DNA of 64,000 nt from Candidatus Auribacterota bacterium (lineage in GTDB: Bacteria > Auribacterota > JAFGBW01 > JAFGJP01). The stretch is from positions 62,001-126,000 of the forward strand of contig JAGLFH010000062.1 in assembly GCA_023144635.1 (NCBI GenBank), read 5' to 3'. Below, one piece after another: positions 8,280-17,320 of this stretch; position 1 is the stretch's first letter; every line of letters begins with the position of its first letter. Made by a program: the position numbers and the translations under genes. Below the pieces are notes generated by a model. It saw only the letters and a program-made list of their open reading frames with translations, made no database searches and was not told the DNA's origin.

Positions 8280-9065
8280 TTATGCCTGCTTTCTGTTATA
8301 AATAATACTCCGCGTAAATATATTAGCTGCAGTTTTTAATATTGTAATATCTTCACTGTTCCATTCTCTTATATTTTGATTGTCATCAAAACCCATAAAA
8401 CCGAATAATTTTTCTCCATAAAATAAAGGAATAATTAATAGTGTTTTAAGCTTTATGTTTTTAAGTTCTTTTTTACCATCTAAATTTTCCATAAGTTCAA
8501 CATCATTAATGATAATACTTTCTTTTCTACTTACAATTTCTATCACTTTTGCGAACCAACTAATATTATCTACTGGCATATTTTTGTATTTGCTATTTAT
8601 AGGTTCACCATCTTTACTAAACTTATATGTTTCAGTTATTTCAGCGAGATTATCGTTGTACTCAAAAATGTATACTCTGTTTACACCAATCACTTCACGA
8701 ATAACTCCCAAGCTTTTATTGACAGCTAAATCAAAATTATCAGGATCAACAAAATTATCAGATACATTGTAAAGAGCTTCTTCTATTCTTAAACGAAATT
8801 TTAGTTCTTCCTCTATCTGCTTTCTTCTTAAGATAAGCTCCAGCATCTTCAGGTTAGGTAAAGCATACCCCTCATCCAACAGCTCTCTTATAAGCATAGC
8901 TGTATCAAGATCCTTTTGCCTGTAACGCTTAAATTCTCTGCTTCCAAGCTTGATATGAAAAGGTGCAAGAAGTCCCTTTGACTCCCAGTGATATAATTGC
9001 CTGTAACTTATCCTCGCATTACGTAAAAGATCAGCACTTGTATATACATTACTTTTTATATTCAT
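8280..9065 (-). CDS. MerR-type regulator with GAF domain
   Basis: 261 residues. The N-terminal 75 residues form a MerR winged helix: TSADLLRNARISYRQLYHWESKGLL, then REFKRYRQKDLDTAMLIREL. A short helix (LRRKQIEEELKFRLRIEE) links it to a GAF-like sensory domain (about 95-255) with RVYIFEYNDN, LLIIPLFYGEKLFGFMGFDD and a final ILKTAANIFTRSI helix. GAF domains bind small ligands or sense redox state, so this looks like a one-component sensor-regulator. A perfect inverted repeat lies 20 bases upstream (9085-9111), probably its own operator. A four-helix membrane protein gene follows directly. Confidence 0.8.
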   Translation of the reverse strand: MNIKSNVYTSADLLRNARISYRQLYHWESKGLLAPFHIKLGSREFKRYRQKDLDTAMLIRELLDEGYALPNLKMLELILRRKQIEEELKFRLRIEEALYNVSDNFVDPDNFDLAVNKSLGVIREVIGVNRVYIFEYNDNLAEITETYKFSKDGEPINSKYKNMPVDNISWFAKVIEIVSRKESIIINDVELMENLDGKKELKNIKLKTLLIIPLFYGEKLFGFMGFDDNQNIREWNSEDITILKTAANIFTRSIIYNRKQA

Positions 9066-9084
9066 AGTAATAACAGCATAACAG

Positions 9085-9111
9085 ATTTTACATTATACAT
9101 CAATGTAAAAT
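9085..9111 (-). promoter_or_regulatory. Inverted-repeat operator of the MerR-GAF gene
   Basis: Perfect 10-bp arms ATTTTACATT/AATGTAAAAT with a 7-base spacer. On the minus strand the spacer and right arm contain TATAAT (a perfect -10) with a weak TTAATA 17 bases before it. MerR proteins bind symmetrical sites inside their promoters, so autoregulation is likely; the exact geometry (operator over the -10) is inferred. Confidence 0.6.
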
Positions 9112-9194
9112 ATTTATTAAATTCTATAACGCAATTCTGTTTTAATATACTGCGTGGGTGGATGTTATGCGTTTATGGAGCTTTTATGAAAAAT

Positions 9195-10010
9195 TTAAAG
9201 TTCCTTTTTTTTATTCTGTTCTTTTACTCTTTCTCTAAAATAATCCCTTCTTAAAATAAGAAGCTGATACATTTTTGAATCTTTAGGAGGGTCATTTATT
9301 ATTTTCCACCATGTGTTTTTAGCCCGGTTTGTATTTTCATTTTTTTTAGGAGCATCTTCTTTCATATCTATTGGTACATAACCAAGAGCATCTTTTTCAA
9401 AATACATTTTAATTCCACAAAAGAACATACGCTGTCCAAGCTCAATGTCCTCATACCCAAACTCATTTTTTCGCGCAAACCTCTCATCAAACCCCCCTGT
9501 AAGATCAAAAACGTCTTTTTTTACAGAAAAGTTTGAACTTATAAGCTCCATAAGCTCACCTTTTTGACTCTCTCTTTCAAATCTTTTTGGTACATCTTCT
9601 TCAACTTTTACAGGAGGAATATCTTTAAGCTTTTTTCGTATATTTGTAACGTGCCCCTGAACAATTAGATTTTTTTTCAGAGCTTTTAGGTGAAAAGATA
9701 AAAAGTACGGATAAACAAAAAAATCATCATCAATAAAAATAAGATTATTACTAATTGACTCTTTTATTCCTATATTTCTTGCAACAGATACTGCATTAAC
9801 TTCTGTAAGTCCGGTATTAAAATATCTTAGATTAAAAGGATACTTTTTAATAACCGACTCTACAAACTTATCGGTGCCGTCTTTTGACCCATCATCAACA
9901 ACAAGCACTTCAAAAGGTTCTTCAATATCTTTTTGATCTCGCAAGAACGCAAGATTTTCTTTAAGTATTTCTTTTCTATTAAAGGTCGGAATAATTACCG
10001 AACAAAGCAT
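9195..10010 (-). CDS. Glycosyltransferase, GT2 family
   Basis: A GT-A fold inverting transferase of 271 residues. The N-terminus is VIIPTFNRKEIL, the first Asp pair is VLVVDDGSKDGT, the metal-binding triplet is LIFIDDDFF (DXD), then GGFDERFARKNEFGYEDIELG carries the general-base ED. AAAGGA six bases before the ATG supports the start. There are no membrane helices, so it is a cytoplasmic enzyme adding a sugar to a lipid-linked or protein acceptor. It is divergent from the next gene and may be regulated apart from the long leftward cluster. Confidence 0.88.
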   Translation of the reverse strand: MLCSVIIPTFNRKEILKENLAFLRDQKDIEEPFEVLVVDDGSKDGTDKFVESVIKKYPFNLRYFNTGLTEVNAVSVARNIGIKESISNNLIFIDDDFFVYPYFLSFHLKALKKNLIVQGHVTNIRKKLKDIPPVKVEEDVPKRFERESQKGELMELISSNFSVKKDVFDLTGGFDERFARKNEFGYEDIELGQRMFFCGIKMYFEKDALGYVPIDMKEDAPKKNENTNRAKNTWWKIINDPPKDSKMYQLLILRRDYFRERVKEQNKKKEL

Positions 10011-10083
10011 TTTTTGTCCTTTATTTAAATTATTATTTAAGAATATTCTTTCAAAAATATACGACTTTGTCTATCATTAAGCT

Positions 10084-11250
10084 ATGCAGGCAGTTCAAAA
10101 AAATGATAAAAACAACTTAAATCCTGATCCATTGTCTTTCATTTTCTATATTAATACTTTTTATCCTGTTATAGGCGGAGCCCAGACGCAAGCTATAACA
10201 CTTGCAAGTCAATGCACAGCACAAAACACAAAAGTAACTATTGTAACTCGTCAGATAAAAAAAACAAAAAAATTTGAGAAGATTGACACCATTGATATTG
10301 TCCGGCTTTTTTCTTTTGGTGGTCATTATTTGAAAGCTTTTTCGTTTGCCCTTTCATCGCTTCTTTACTTTTTCAAATCACGTCATAATTTCAGCGTTAT
10401 TCAGACTTTTCAAATGGATTCAAACGCTTTAACTGCAAGTATTGCTGGAATGCTTCTTAGAAAAAAAGTTATTATTAGAATCGCTGGATCAGGCAAAACA
10501 GGTGAGTTTGCTACTCATGATAATTTTCTGGGAAAATTAGCTTTTACAATTATAAGGAAACTGGCAAAAGGTTTTATTGTTCTTAATAATCAATCCAAAG
10601 ATGATTTGCTTAATAGACAGGTACAATCTGAAAAAATTTGTCTTCTGAGAAATGGCGTTAATATTAAGCTACACCATCCTGTACAACAAGAAGAAGTAAA
10701 CAATTTAAAAACTCATTTAAAAATATCTCAAAAGTTTATATTCCTTTTTGTCGGGCGCCTTGCATCCCCTAAAAAACTTAACCTATTACTCAATGTATGG
10801 AAATCAATTGAAGATGAAAACAGCTTTCTCTTCATTCTTGGAAAAGGCCCAGATAAAGATAAATTACAAAGCAAAATAATAAAAGAAAACATTCCCCGCG
10901 TTCTAATAACATATTCCTCGAATCCAGCTGATTACTACAAAATATGCGATATATTTGTTTTTCTCTCTGATGCAGAGGGAACACCCAATGCCCTTTTGGA
11001 AGCAATGGCACACAAAAAGATCATTTTCTGCAGCAATATTCCTGGCATCAATGAAATCATTCAAGACGGCTACAATGGAATTCTTGTAAAAAACGACAAA
11101 AAAAACATTGCCCAGAAAATACAAACAGTAAGAAAAAACATTTCAATATATAATAAAATGAGAGAAAAAACTCTTGAAACTATACTTTTAAAATATACTA
11201 TCGATAAAATTGCTATAAATTATATTCAATTTATTAAAAACACAAATTAA
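10084..11250 (+). CDS. Glycosyltransferase, GT4 family
   Basis: 388 residues, GT-B fold. The N-terminal domain has INTFYPVIGGAQTQA, the acceptor loop; the C-terminal domain has LFVGRLASPKKLN, and the EX7E element is in DAEGTPNALLEAMAHKK. A weak start region precedes the ATG at 10084, but the family N-terminus (about residue 18 onward) supports it within a few residues. It is followed 17 bases later by asnB on the same strand, and the two form a rightward unit within the polysaccharide locus. The sugar is unknown. Confidence 0.86.
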   Translation: MQAVQKNDKNNLNPDPLSFIFYINTFYPVIGGAQTQAITLASQCTAQNTKVTIVTRQIKKTKKFEKIDTIDIVRLFSFGGHYLKAFSFALSSLLYFFKSRHNFSVIQTFQMDSNALTASIAGMLLRKKVIIRIAGSGKTGEFATHDNFLGKLAFTIIRKLAKGFIVLNNQSKDDLLNRQVQSEKICLLRNGVNIKLHHPVQQEEVNNLKTHLKISQKFIFLFVGRLASPKKLNLLLNVWKSIEDENSFLFILGKGPDKDKLQSKIIKENIPRVLITYSSNPADYYKICDIFVFLSDAEGTPNALLEAMAHKKIIFCSNIPGINEIIQDGYNGILVKNDKKNIAQKIQTVRKNISIYNKMREKTLETILLKYTIDKIAINYIQFIKNTN

Positions 11251-11267
11251 CGATACAAAGGTAAAAT

Positions 11268-13139
11268 ATGTGTGGAATATTCGGTTTTCTAAAATATAGA
11301 CATGTTGACATAGATGCGGAAAGTGCTCATATGTCTTTACAGCATCGCGGTCCTGACGATAAAGGGATTTATCAAGATGAAAGTATTTTTTTAGCACACC
11401 ATAGATTATCTATAATAGATCCCTCTTCAGGAAAGCAGCCCATGTTCGATGAGAATAAATCTCTTGTTCTTATCTACAACGGTGAAATATATAACTATAA
11501 AACTCTACGACAAGAACTGATAAATAAAGGCCATCGATTCAGAACAAACTCTGATACCGAAGTTTTGGTGTATCTATACAAGGAATTTGGAGAAAAATGC
11601 CTTCAAAAGATTAATGGAATGTTCTCTTTTGCCATTTGGGATAAGGAAAAAAGAAAACTCTTCTGTGCAAGGGACAGGCTGGGCATCAAACCTTTCTATT
11701 ATTCAGAAACAGATAATGCCTTCTTTTTTGCCTCTGAAATCAAAGCGCTTATACAAACCGGACATATATCTAATAAAATTCATATTCCATCATTTTTTAA
11801 TTTTTTGTCTTTTAAATACAATCCCGGACCAGACACTTTTTTTTCAAATATTAAGGAACTAAAGCCCGGTCATTTCCTTATCTTGACTGCAACTAAAAAA
11901 GAAAATGTACAATACTGGAATCCTCCAAGACAAAAAAATATATGTGACAACAAAACTGAAGCCATTGAAAATGTTGAAAGCTTGCTTAGACAATCTGTTA
12001 AAGAAAGACTTATCTCAGATGTTCCTTATGGCATCTTTTTAAGCGGCGGCATTGACTCTTCTCTTATTCTTTCGTATATGCAGGAGTTTCTAGGCAACAA
12101 TATCAAAGCATTCAATGTTTCCTTTAAAGAATCTTCTCACAATGAACTTCCATACGCCAAGCTCGCTGCAAAACACTTTGGTGCCGAGCTAATCAACCTT
12201 ACGTTTACACCACGTGAAATGATGGATACCGTTTTGCCTGTCTTATCACACTTTGATCAACCCTTTGCTGATGAAGCGTCCATTCCAACATATCTTCTTT
12301 CCCGAGAAACAAAAAAACATGTCAAAATGGTTTTATCAGGAGAAGGCGGAGATGAACTTTTTTTAGGATATGTCCGCTACAGCACGTTTAAAAAAAATCT
12401 TTTACTTAAAAAATATTTGCGCTTTTTACCTGATTCTGTATTAAAAATATCTAATGCATTTCAGCATTCTAATATTGAAAAGTTAAGAGTATATGCAAAA
12501 GCTCTTCAAAATTTAAAACATCCACCTTATATTATGTACTACAACTGGATTTCCTCGAACATAGCATTAAACAATGTTGTACATCAAAACCTGAAAGAAG
12601 AACTTGCTCATTACTCCTTTGAAAAACATATTAAACCATTCTTTTCATCTTCTGATCCGGTTATCGACTCACGCTATTTTGATCTTTCACAATACCTTCC
12701 CTATGATCTTCTAAAGAAAGTAGATATGACAACAATGGCTTTTGGCCTGGAGGCTAGAGTACCCTTTTTAGACCACCGTCTCGTTGAATATGTTTTACAA
12801 TTCCCTGCCAGCTGGCATGCATCTTTTTTTTCCCAGAAAAAAATGCTAAAACAAATAGCTAGTAGGCGTCTCCCTAAAGCCATCTGGGACAGAAAAAAAC
12901 ACGGGTTTCTTATACCCCTTGGCAAATGGTTCCGAAAAGAAATGAAAGATATTCTTTTTGACACCCTTTTTCAAAAAGATGCAAAATGGATTCATTACTT
13001 TAATGAACAATACATACGATCTCTTTTAGAAAAACACGTAGAGCAAAAAGGAAATTATACACAGATAATCTGGATGACTTTTGTTTTTGAACAGTGGCTG
13101 CAAGGATTGGAAAAGCATATAGATATACAATCTTCCTGA
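11268..13139 (+). CDS. asnB: Asparagine synthetase (glutamine-hydrolysing)
   Basis: 623 residues. The N-terminal class II amidotransferase domain starts with the catalytic Cys2 (MCGIFGF) and has SLQHRGPDDKG and the glutamine-site YNGEIYN. The synthetase domain has the PP-loop FLSGGIDSS, SGEGGDELFLGY, and the substrate motif EARVPFLDHRL. AAAGGT before the ATG and Cys2 fix the start. The enzyme makes Asn or, in surface polysaccharide loci, amidates sugar acids such as uronates. Its position between glycosyltransferase and methyltransferase genes makes the second role plausible. The 3' end is 6 bases from the convergent methyltransferase gene. Confidence 0.92.
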   Translation: MCGIFGFLKYRHVDIDAESAHMSLQHRGPDDKGIYQDESIFLAHHRLSIIDPSSGKQPMFDENKSLVLIYNGEIYNYKTLRQELINKGHRFRTNSDTEVLVYLYKEFGEKCLQKINGMFSFAIWDKEKRKLFCARDRLGIKPFYYSETDNAFFFASEIKALIQTGHISNKIHIPSFFNFLSFKYNPGPDTFFSNIKELKPGHFLILTATKKENVQYWNPPRQKNICDNKTEAIENVESLLRQSVKERLISDVPYGIFLSGGIDSSLILSYMQEFLGNNIKAFNVSFKESSHNELPYAKLAAKHFGAELINLTFTPREMMDTVLPVLSHFDQPFADEASIPTYLLSRETKKHVKMVLSGEGGDELFLGYVRYSTFKKNLLLKKYLRFLPDSVLKISNAFQHSNIEKLRVYAKALQNLKHPPYIMYYNWISSNIALNNVVHQNLKEELAHYSFEKHIKPFFSSSDPVIDSRYFDLSQYLPYDLLKKVDMTTMAFGLEARVPFLDHRLVEYVLQFPASWHASFFSQKKMLKQIASRRLPKAIWDRKKHGFLIPLGKWFRKEMKDILFDTLFQKDAKWIHYFNEQYIRSLLEKHVEQKGNYTQIIWMTFVFEQWLQGLEKHIDIQSS

Positions 13140-13145
13140 AAATCA

Positions 13146-13952
13146 TTACCTTTTTTTTATAAAAACAAACTCATTACAACCTCGACCGCTGCCACAGGTC
13201 TTGAGATTTTCCAATTCCAATCCTTTTGTATGATAAAAGCGAAAAATCTCTTCTGGTTTTGCCACTTCAAAAGGATATCCACCGATCCAGTCAATCCAAT
13301 CTATAAACATGGACATACCTCTCGTTTTTTTCCTTTCACGATAACGTTCAAAAGGATTACGAAATAGCAATATATCCTTTATAAAACCTTTTACAAATTG
13401 GAAAGAAATATAAGATCCTGCAATAATCCATTTTCCAAATACCGGAGAAGATACATATAACTTTTTGATAAACCGGTAAAAATACGACCAGTATAACTGA
13501 TGGTTATAAATTGCTATAAATAATTTTCCCTGCGGCTTCAGCAGTGGTACAACATTACCTAATGCTTCCCACATTTTTCCAGTATGATGCAAAACTCCCC
13601 ATGAATATATTATGTCAAACTGTCCCAACTTTTTTAAATAATTCTTATCAAGAATAGAACCCTGCTCAATAATCCAGCCTTTGTTATCAGAATAAAATCT
13701 CTTCTTTAGCTCTCTCGCACAATAGACAGAATCTCTGTCATAGTCAAAAGAGTGGACAAAAGCTTTCATGCGCTTTGCTGCAAGGCTGAATAAACCACTT
13801 CCGCAGCCAATATCGAGAAAAGTCTTTCTTTCTAACGCATCAACATTAAGTCCATTTTTAAGGCTAACGACTGCTCTGTCAATTCGCTCTTCATCAATCT
13901 CTGATATAAATCTTTTCCAATTCTTTCCAAATTCAAAACGCTTATCATCCAT
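13146..13952 (-). CDS. SAM-dependent methyltransferase
   Basis: 268 residues, class I Rossmann fold. Motif I is FLDIGCGSGLFSLAA (about 42-56), the acidic strand-2 residue is in VHSFDYDRDS, and motif IV/post is IIYSWGVLHHTGKMWEAL, with VVPLLKPQGKLFIAIYN after it. AGG seven bases before the ATG supports the start. It is the last gene of the 11-gene leftward polysaccharide run, so methylation of a sugar or lipid intermediate is the likely task. The longer C-terminal part (FRNPFERYRERKKTRGM) is shared by methyltransferases of such loci. Confidence 0.85.
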   Translation of the reverse strand: MDDKRFEFGKNWKRFISEIDEERIDRAVVSLKNGLNVDALERKTFLDIGCGSGLFSLAAKRMKAFVHSFDYDRDSVYCARELKKRFYSDNKGWIIEQGSILDKNYLKKLGQFDIIYSWGVLHHTGKMWEALGNVVPLLKPQGKLFIAIYNHQLYWSYFYRFIKKLYVSSPVFGKWIIAGSYISFQFVKGFIKDILLFRNPFERYRERKKTRGMSMFIDWIDWIGGYPFEVAKPEEIFRFYHTKGLELENLKTCGSGRGCNEFVFIKKR

Positions 13953-13963
13953 TATGGACCTAT

Positions 13964-15211
13964 TTATTTTCTTTGAGTTAATATCTGATTAAACAGCTTA
14001 ACAAGTTTTTTTGCTGTAAAAACAATATCATATGGTTTTATATCTGCATGCTTCAAAAAACAATTCTGCAACTTATTCTTTTTATACTTTTTATAATAAA
14101 AAAGAATTCCCTTTGCTATTCCTTCTATATCTTCCGTTGCTACTACCACTCCACCTGTCTTCCTGATGAGTTCTGCAGAAGCACCTTTTTCAGGTGTAAT
14201 TCCAAGAATTGGATTCTCAGCAGCTATATATTCAATTAGCTTTGAAGGTAAAAAAACACTTTCTTTATCAGCAAAAGCATCTATCAGAAGCAGCACATTA
14301 GCATTCACAATGTAATCAAGGCTTTTCAAATAAGAAATTTTCCCAACAACATCAATAATGTTATCTATTTTAAGTTCTGCTATAACTTTTTTATACTCAT
14401 CATCAAGTTTTCCAACAATCTGAATGGTAATATGCTTATGCAGATCAGGATTTTCTTTGATAAGAAATTGTACAGCCTTAAAAAGAGCTAATGGCGTCCG
14501 GATACCCCGATAAAAACTGCCCGTATATGTAAATGTCAGTTTTTTATTCTTTCTTTTTTCTCTCTGAGAGATAAGATAAGCATCATAGGCATTTGGAATA
14601 ACATGAGCTTTACCTAACCATTCCGAAGGATACTTTTTCATGACAAGCTGCCGTGTTTCTTCTGTTACAAAAACTACAGCATCTACATTCTCAATAACAG
14701 CTTTTTCCATTCTCCTATTTATAAAACCAGCTAGTTTCCCATAATCATGATAGGGATTATCTGCCCAGGGATCACTGAAATGAGCAACCCACGGCAATCC
14801 TGTTTTTTCTTTAATCTTCAATGCTGTCAGGTGACTTGTAAAATAACAGGCTCTGGAATAAATAAGATCAAAGCTAACTTTCTCCATCATATACATTGCT
14901 TTTTTGCATGCAAAAGGATACCATCCAATCTTGCTGTCAGGAAGATGAAGAATCTCAGAAAAAACATGATAAAAGATTTTTGACAGAAAAGGACTCGGCT
15001 CTAAAGAAAAAGATCTTGTTATATTTATTTCTTCTGAAATTAGTTTCAAAAGACTATCATCTTTGCTGACCTGCGCTCTGCTCTCACTTGCAGTCAAAAC
15101 AGAAGGACTCCACCCATAGTTTTTTAAATTTTGTGCATATCTTGCTGCCTGAATAGTTTCTGGAAAATCAAATGGAGGAAAAGCATATGAAATAAATAAT
15201 ACATTGGACAT
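13964..15211 (-). CDS. Glycosyltransferase, GT4 family
   Basis: About 415 residues from the ATG at 15211, chosen because AAAGG lies seven bases upstream and the protein then begins MSNVLFISYAFPPFDF, the family start. A longer frame to 15286 would overlap wecB by 65 bases and adds a stretch unlike the family. The N-terminal domain has ETIQAARYAQNL; the C-terminal domain has FTYTGSFYRGIRTPLALF, IQIVGKLDDEY and SVFLPSKLIEYIAA, the position of the usual second Glu. It lies between wecB and a methyltransferase gene, so it probably uses a product of WecB or adds the next sugar. Confidence 0.85.
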   Translation of the reverse strand: MSNVLFISYAFPPFDFPETIQAARYAQNLKNYGWSPSVLTASESRAQVSKDDSLLKLISEEINITRSFSLEPSPFLSKIFYHVFSEILHLPDSKIGWYPFACKKAMYMMEKVSFDLIYSRACYFTSHLTALKIKEKTGLPWVAHFSDPWADNPYHDYGKLAGFINRRMEKAVIENVDAVVFVTEETRQLVMKKYPSEWLGKAHVIPNAYDAYLISQREKRKNKKLTFTYTGSFYRGIRTPLALFKAVQFLIKENPDLHKHITIQIVGKLDDEYKKVIAELKIDNIIDVVGKISYLKSLDYIVNANVLLLIDAFADKESVFLPSKLIEYIAAENPILGITPEKGASAELIRKTGGVVVATEDIEGIAKGILFYYKKYKKNKLQNCFLKHADIKPYDIVFTAKKLVKLFNQILTQRK

Positions 15212-15221
15212 AAAATAGCCT

Positions 15222-16388
15222 TTACTTGAAATTAAAATATGATAAAAGAGAATCCGCAATCTTTTCTGCAGCTTTTCCGTCTCCAAAAGGATTCCGATCC
15301 GTAAGCATGCTATTATATTTCTTTTTATCGCTAAGCAGTTGACTTACTTCTGATAAAATAAAATCTCTGTCTGTACCCACTAAAAGCGCTGTCCCTGCCT
15401 CTATGGCTTCTGGGCGTTCTGTGCAATTTCTCATAAGCAAGAGTGGTTTTTTAAGAGTTGGTGTCTCCTCCTGAAGGCCACCGGAATCACTCATCACCAA
15501 ATATGACTTGTTCAGCAAATAAATAAAAGACTCGTATGATAAAGGCTTAATAAGATGTATACGCCCGCTAGAGTCTGTTGTTTTTTCTCCGTTTTGTGTA
15601 ACTCCAAGAATACGATAAACCGGTTCTTGAACATTGGGATTTAAATGCACAGGATAAACAATCTCTACATTCGAATGCTTTTCTATAATATCTTTTAATG
15701 CCAGACATATGTTTTCAATCCCTTGTCCAAAATTTTCTCTACGATGTGCTGTAACAAGTATCAACTTATAATCATCCCGTAGATAATCAAATAAAGATGT
15801 CAGCCTATTTTGTATAGAAGAATCATCCTGTATTTTTTTATTTGCCATTAAAAGCGCATCTACAACAGTATTCCCGGTCACATAAATTTTTGATTCTTGA
15901 ATTCCTTCAGTAATTAAATTCTTTCTGGCAATTTGGGTAGGAGCAAAATGAATATCTGCAATATGCGTTGTCAATCTTCTATTGATCTCTTCAGGGAAAG
16001 GCTGGTACTTATCTTGAGTTCTCAAACCAGCCTCTATGTGTCCAATAGATATATTTAAATAAAAAGCTGCCAGACTCGAAACAAAACTAGTTGTGGTATC
16101 ACCCTGAACAAGGACCATATCCGGTCTCTCCTTCTCAAGGACACCTTTCATTCTCAATAAGATCCGAGATGTTGACCTGAAAAGTGTTTGATTAATTTTC
16201 ATAACATTCAAATCATAATCAGGCTGTATACTAAAAAACCTTATGACCTGATCAATCATTTCTCGATGCTGCGCCGTAACACAGACTTTAACATCAAAAA
16301 AACTATCTCTTCTTTTTAAGCAGTCAACAACAGGAGCCATTTTTATGGCATCCGGTCTCGTTCCTAACATCACCAATATTTTTTTCAT
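15222..16388 (-). CDS. wecB: UDP-N-acetylglucosamine 2-epimerase (non-hydrolysing)
   Basis: 388 residues, the usual length. N-terminus MKKILVMLGTRPDAIKMAPV, then VQGDTTTSF, IGHIEAGLRTQDKYQPFPEE, VTAHRRENFG, and SDSGGLQEETPTLKKP near the C-terminus, all family hallmarks with the catalytic acids and the UDP-binding His. It turns UDP-GlcNAc into UDP-ManNAc, a precursor of ManNAc(A) units in surface polymers. The ATG overlaps the stop of the deacetylase gene (ATGA), which indicates translational coupling. Confidence 0.95.
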   Translation of the reverse strand: MKKILVMLGTRPDAIKMAPVVDCLKRRDSFFDVKVCVTAQHREMIDQVIRFFSIQPDYDLNVMKINQTLFRSTSRILLRMKGVLEKERPDMVLVQGDTTTSFVSSLAAFYLNISIGHIEAGLRTQDKYQPFPEEINRRLTTHIADIHFAPTQIARKNLITEGIQESKIYVTGNTVVDALLMANKKIQDDSSIQNRLTSLFDYLRDDYKLILVTAHRRENFGQGIENICLALKDIIEKHSNVEIVYPVHLNPNVQEPVYRILGVTQNGEKTTDSSGRIHLIKPLSYESFIYLLNKSYLVMSDSGGLQEETPTLKKPLLLMRNCTERPEAIEAGTALLVGTDRDFILSEVSQLLSDKKKYNSMLTDRNPFGDGKAAEKIADSLLSYFNFK

Positions 16389-17320
16389 TCTTTTCCCCGA
16401 TAATTTTGTTCAAGATCAGAATCTAAAATCATAGAAGTATTTTTCTCAAGCAAATTTCTATAAGAATTATTATATATGTGCTCTCTTATGTTGTCGATAT
16501 GATTTAGACTTTTTCTGAAACCTTCAAATTCTACAATATGACTGGGATCAACATAAATATTAATAAGAATTGGATCTTTTGATTCTAAAGCATATTTAAA
16601 CATTTTTTTAAATAAAACAAAAAAATCGTTTAGTGTCCTTTTCTTGGATTTCATTAAACTCCAGGAATCAAATACAGATAATGGAAAACCTGGAAGAGGT
16701 GTGAGAGGAAACTCTTTAATGATTCCGGATGTTAACAGATCAAATTTCTTTGCATTGACCATAAGCATTGAAGAGTCATAAAGATATCCCATATTTCCAA
16801 GAATTCTGTTTATGACTTCTATTTGTTCTTTCCCCTGATATGTTCCAAAATGAGGAACACGAAATCCAACCATTTCATAATCTAAAAGAGCCTTAACAAT
16901 CTGATGGTTGTCACCAATTTCTTTTCTGATTTGAACTTCATCAAGTTCGTTATAGAAAATTGTAGATATGACTTTACCATCTTTCTGTATTTCAGCATGC
17001 TTTGAAAAACCATGATTTATAATTTCATGTCCGTGGTGAATCAAACTACCGTAAATTTGAGGATTTTCTTTCACCATTTGACCGCAAACAGCAAAAGAAC
17101 TTTTTAAGTCATGACATTCCAATATTTCTATTATCTTCGGCAACGCAGCTGTATCTTTTTCTGTATCACAGTCAAAAGAAAGACAAAATGTAATTTTTTT
17201 CTGTGTCCATGGAAAACTATTTGCAGGCCATCTGCTGATGTTTATAAAAGATCTTCTTTCAAATATTTTAGCAAACAAACGACAAAATAATTTTTCAGGG
17301 GCAAAATTGAATATGCTCAT
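16385..17320 (-). CDS. Polysaccharide deacetylase (NodB/CE4)
   Basis: 311 residues. The NodB domain is recognised from ITFCLSFDCDTEKDTAAL (catalytic Asp and metal Asp), SSFAVCGQMV, and HGHEIINHGFSKH, the metal-binding HxxxH block. VGFRVPHFGTYQG holds the arginine loop. No signal peptide is seen, so it may act in the cytoplasm on lipid-linked or nucleotide sugars rather than on peptidoglycan. It overlaps both neighbours by four bases (ATGA at each end), so it sits firmly inside the operon. Confidence 0.88.
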   Translation of the reverse strand: MSIFNFAPEKLFCRLFAKIFERRSFINISRWPANSFPWTQKKITFCLSFDCDTEKDTAALPKIIEILECHDLKSSFAVCGQMVKENPQIYGSLIHHGHEIINHGFSKHAEIQKDGKVISTIFYNELDEVQIRKEIGDNHQIVKALLDYEMVGFRVPHFGTYQGKEQIEVINRILGNMGYLYDSSMLMVNAKKFDLLTSGIIKEFPLTPLPGFPLSVFDSWSLMKSKKRTLNDFFVLFKKMFKYALESKDPILINIYVDPSHIVEFEGFRKSLNHIDNIREHIYNNSYRNLLEKNTSMILDSDLEQNYRGKE

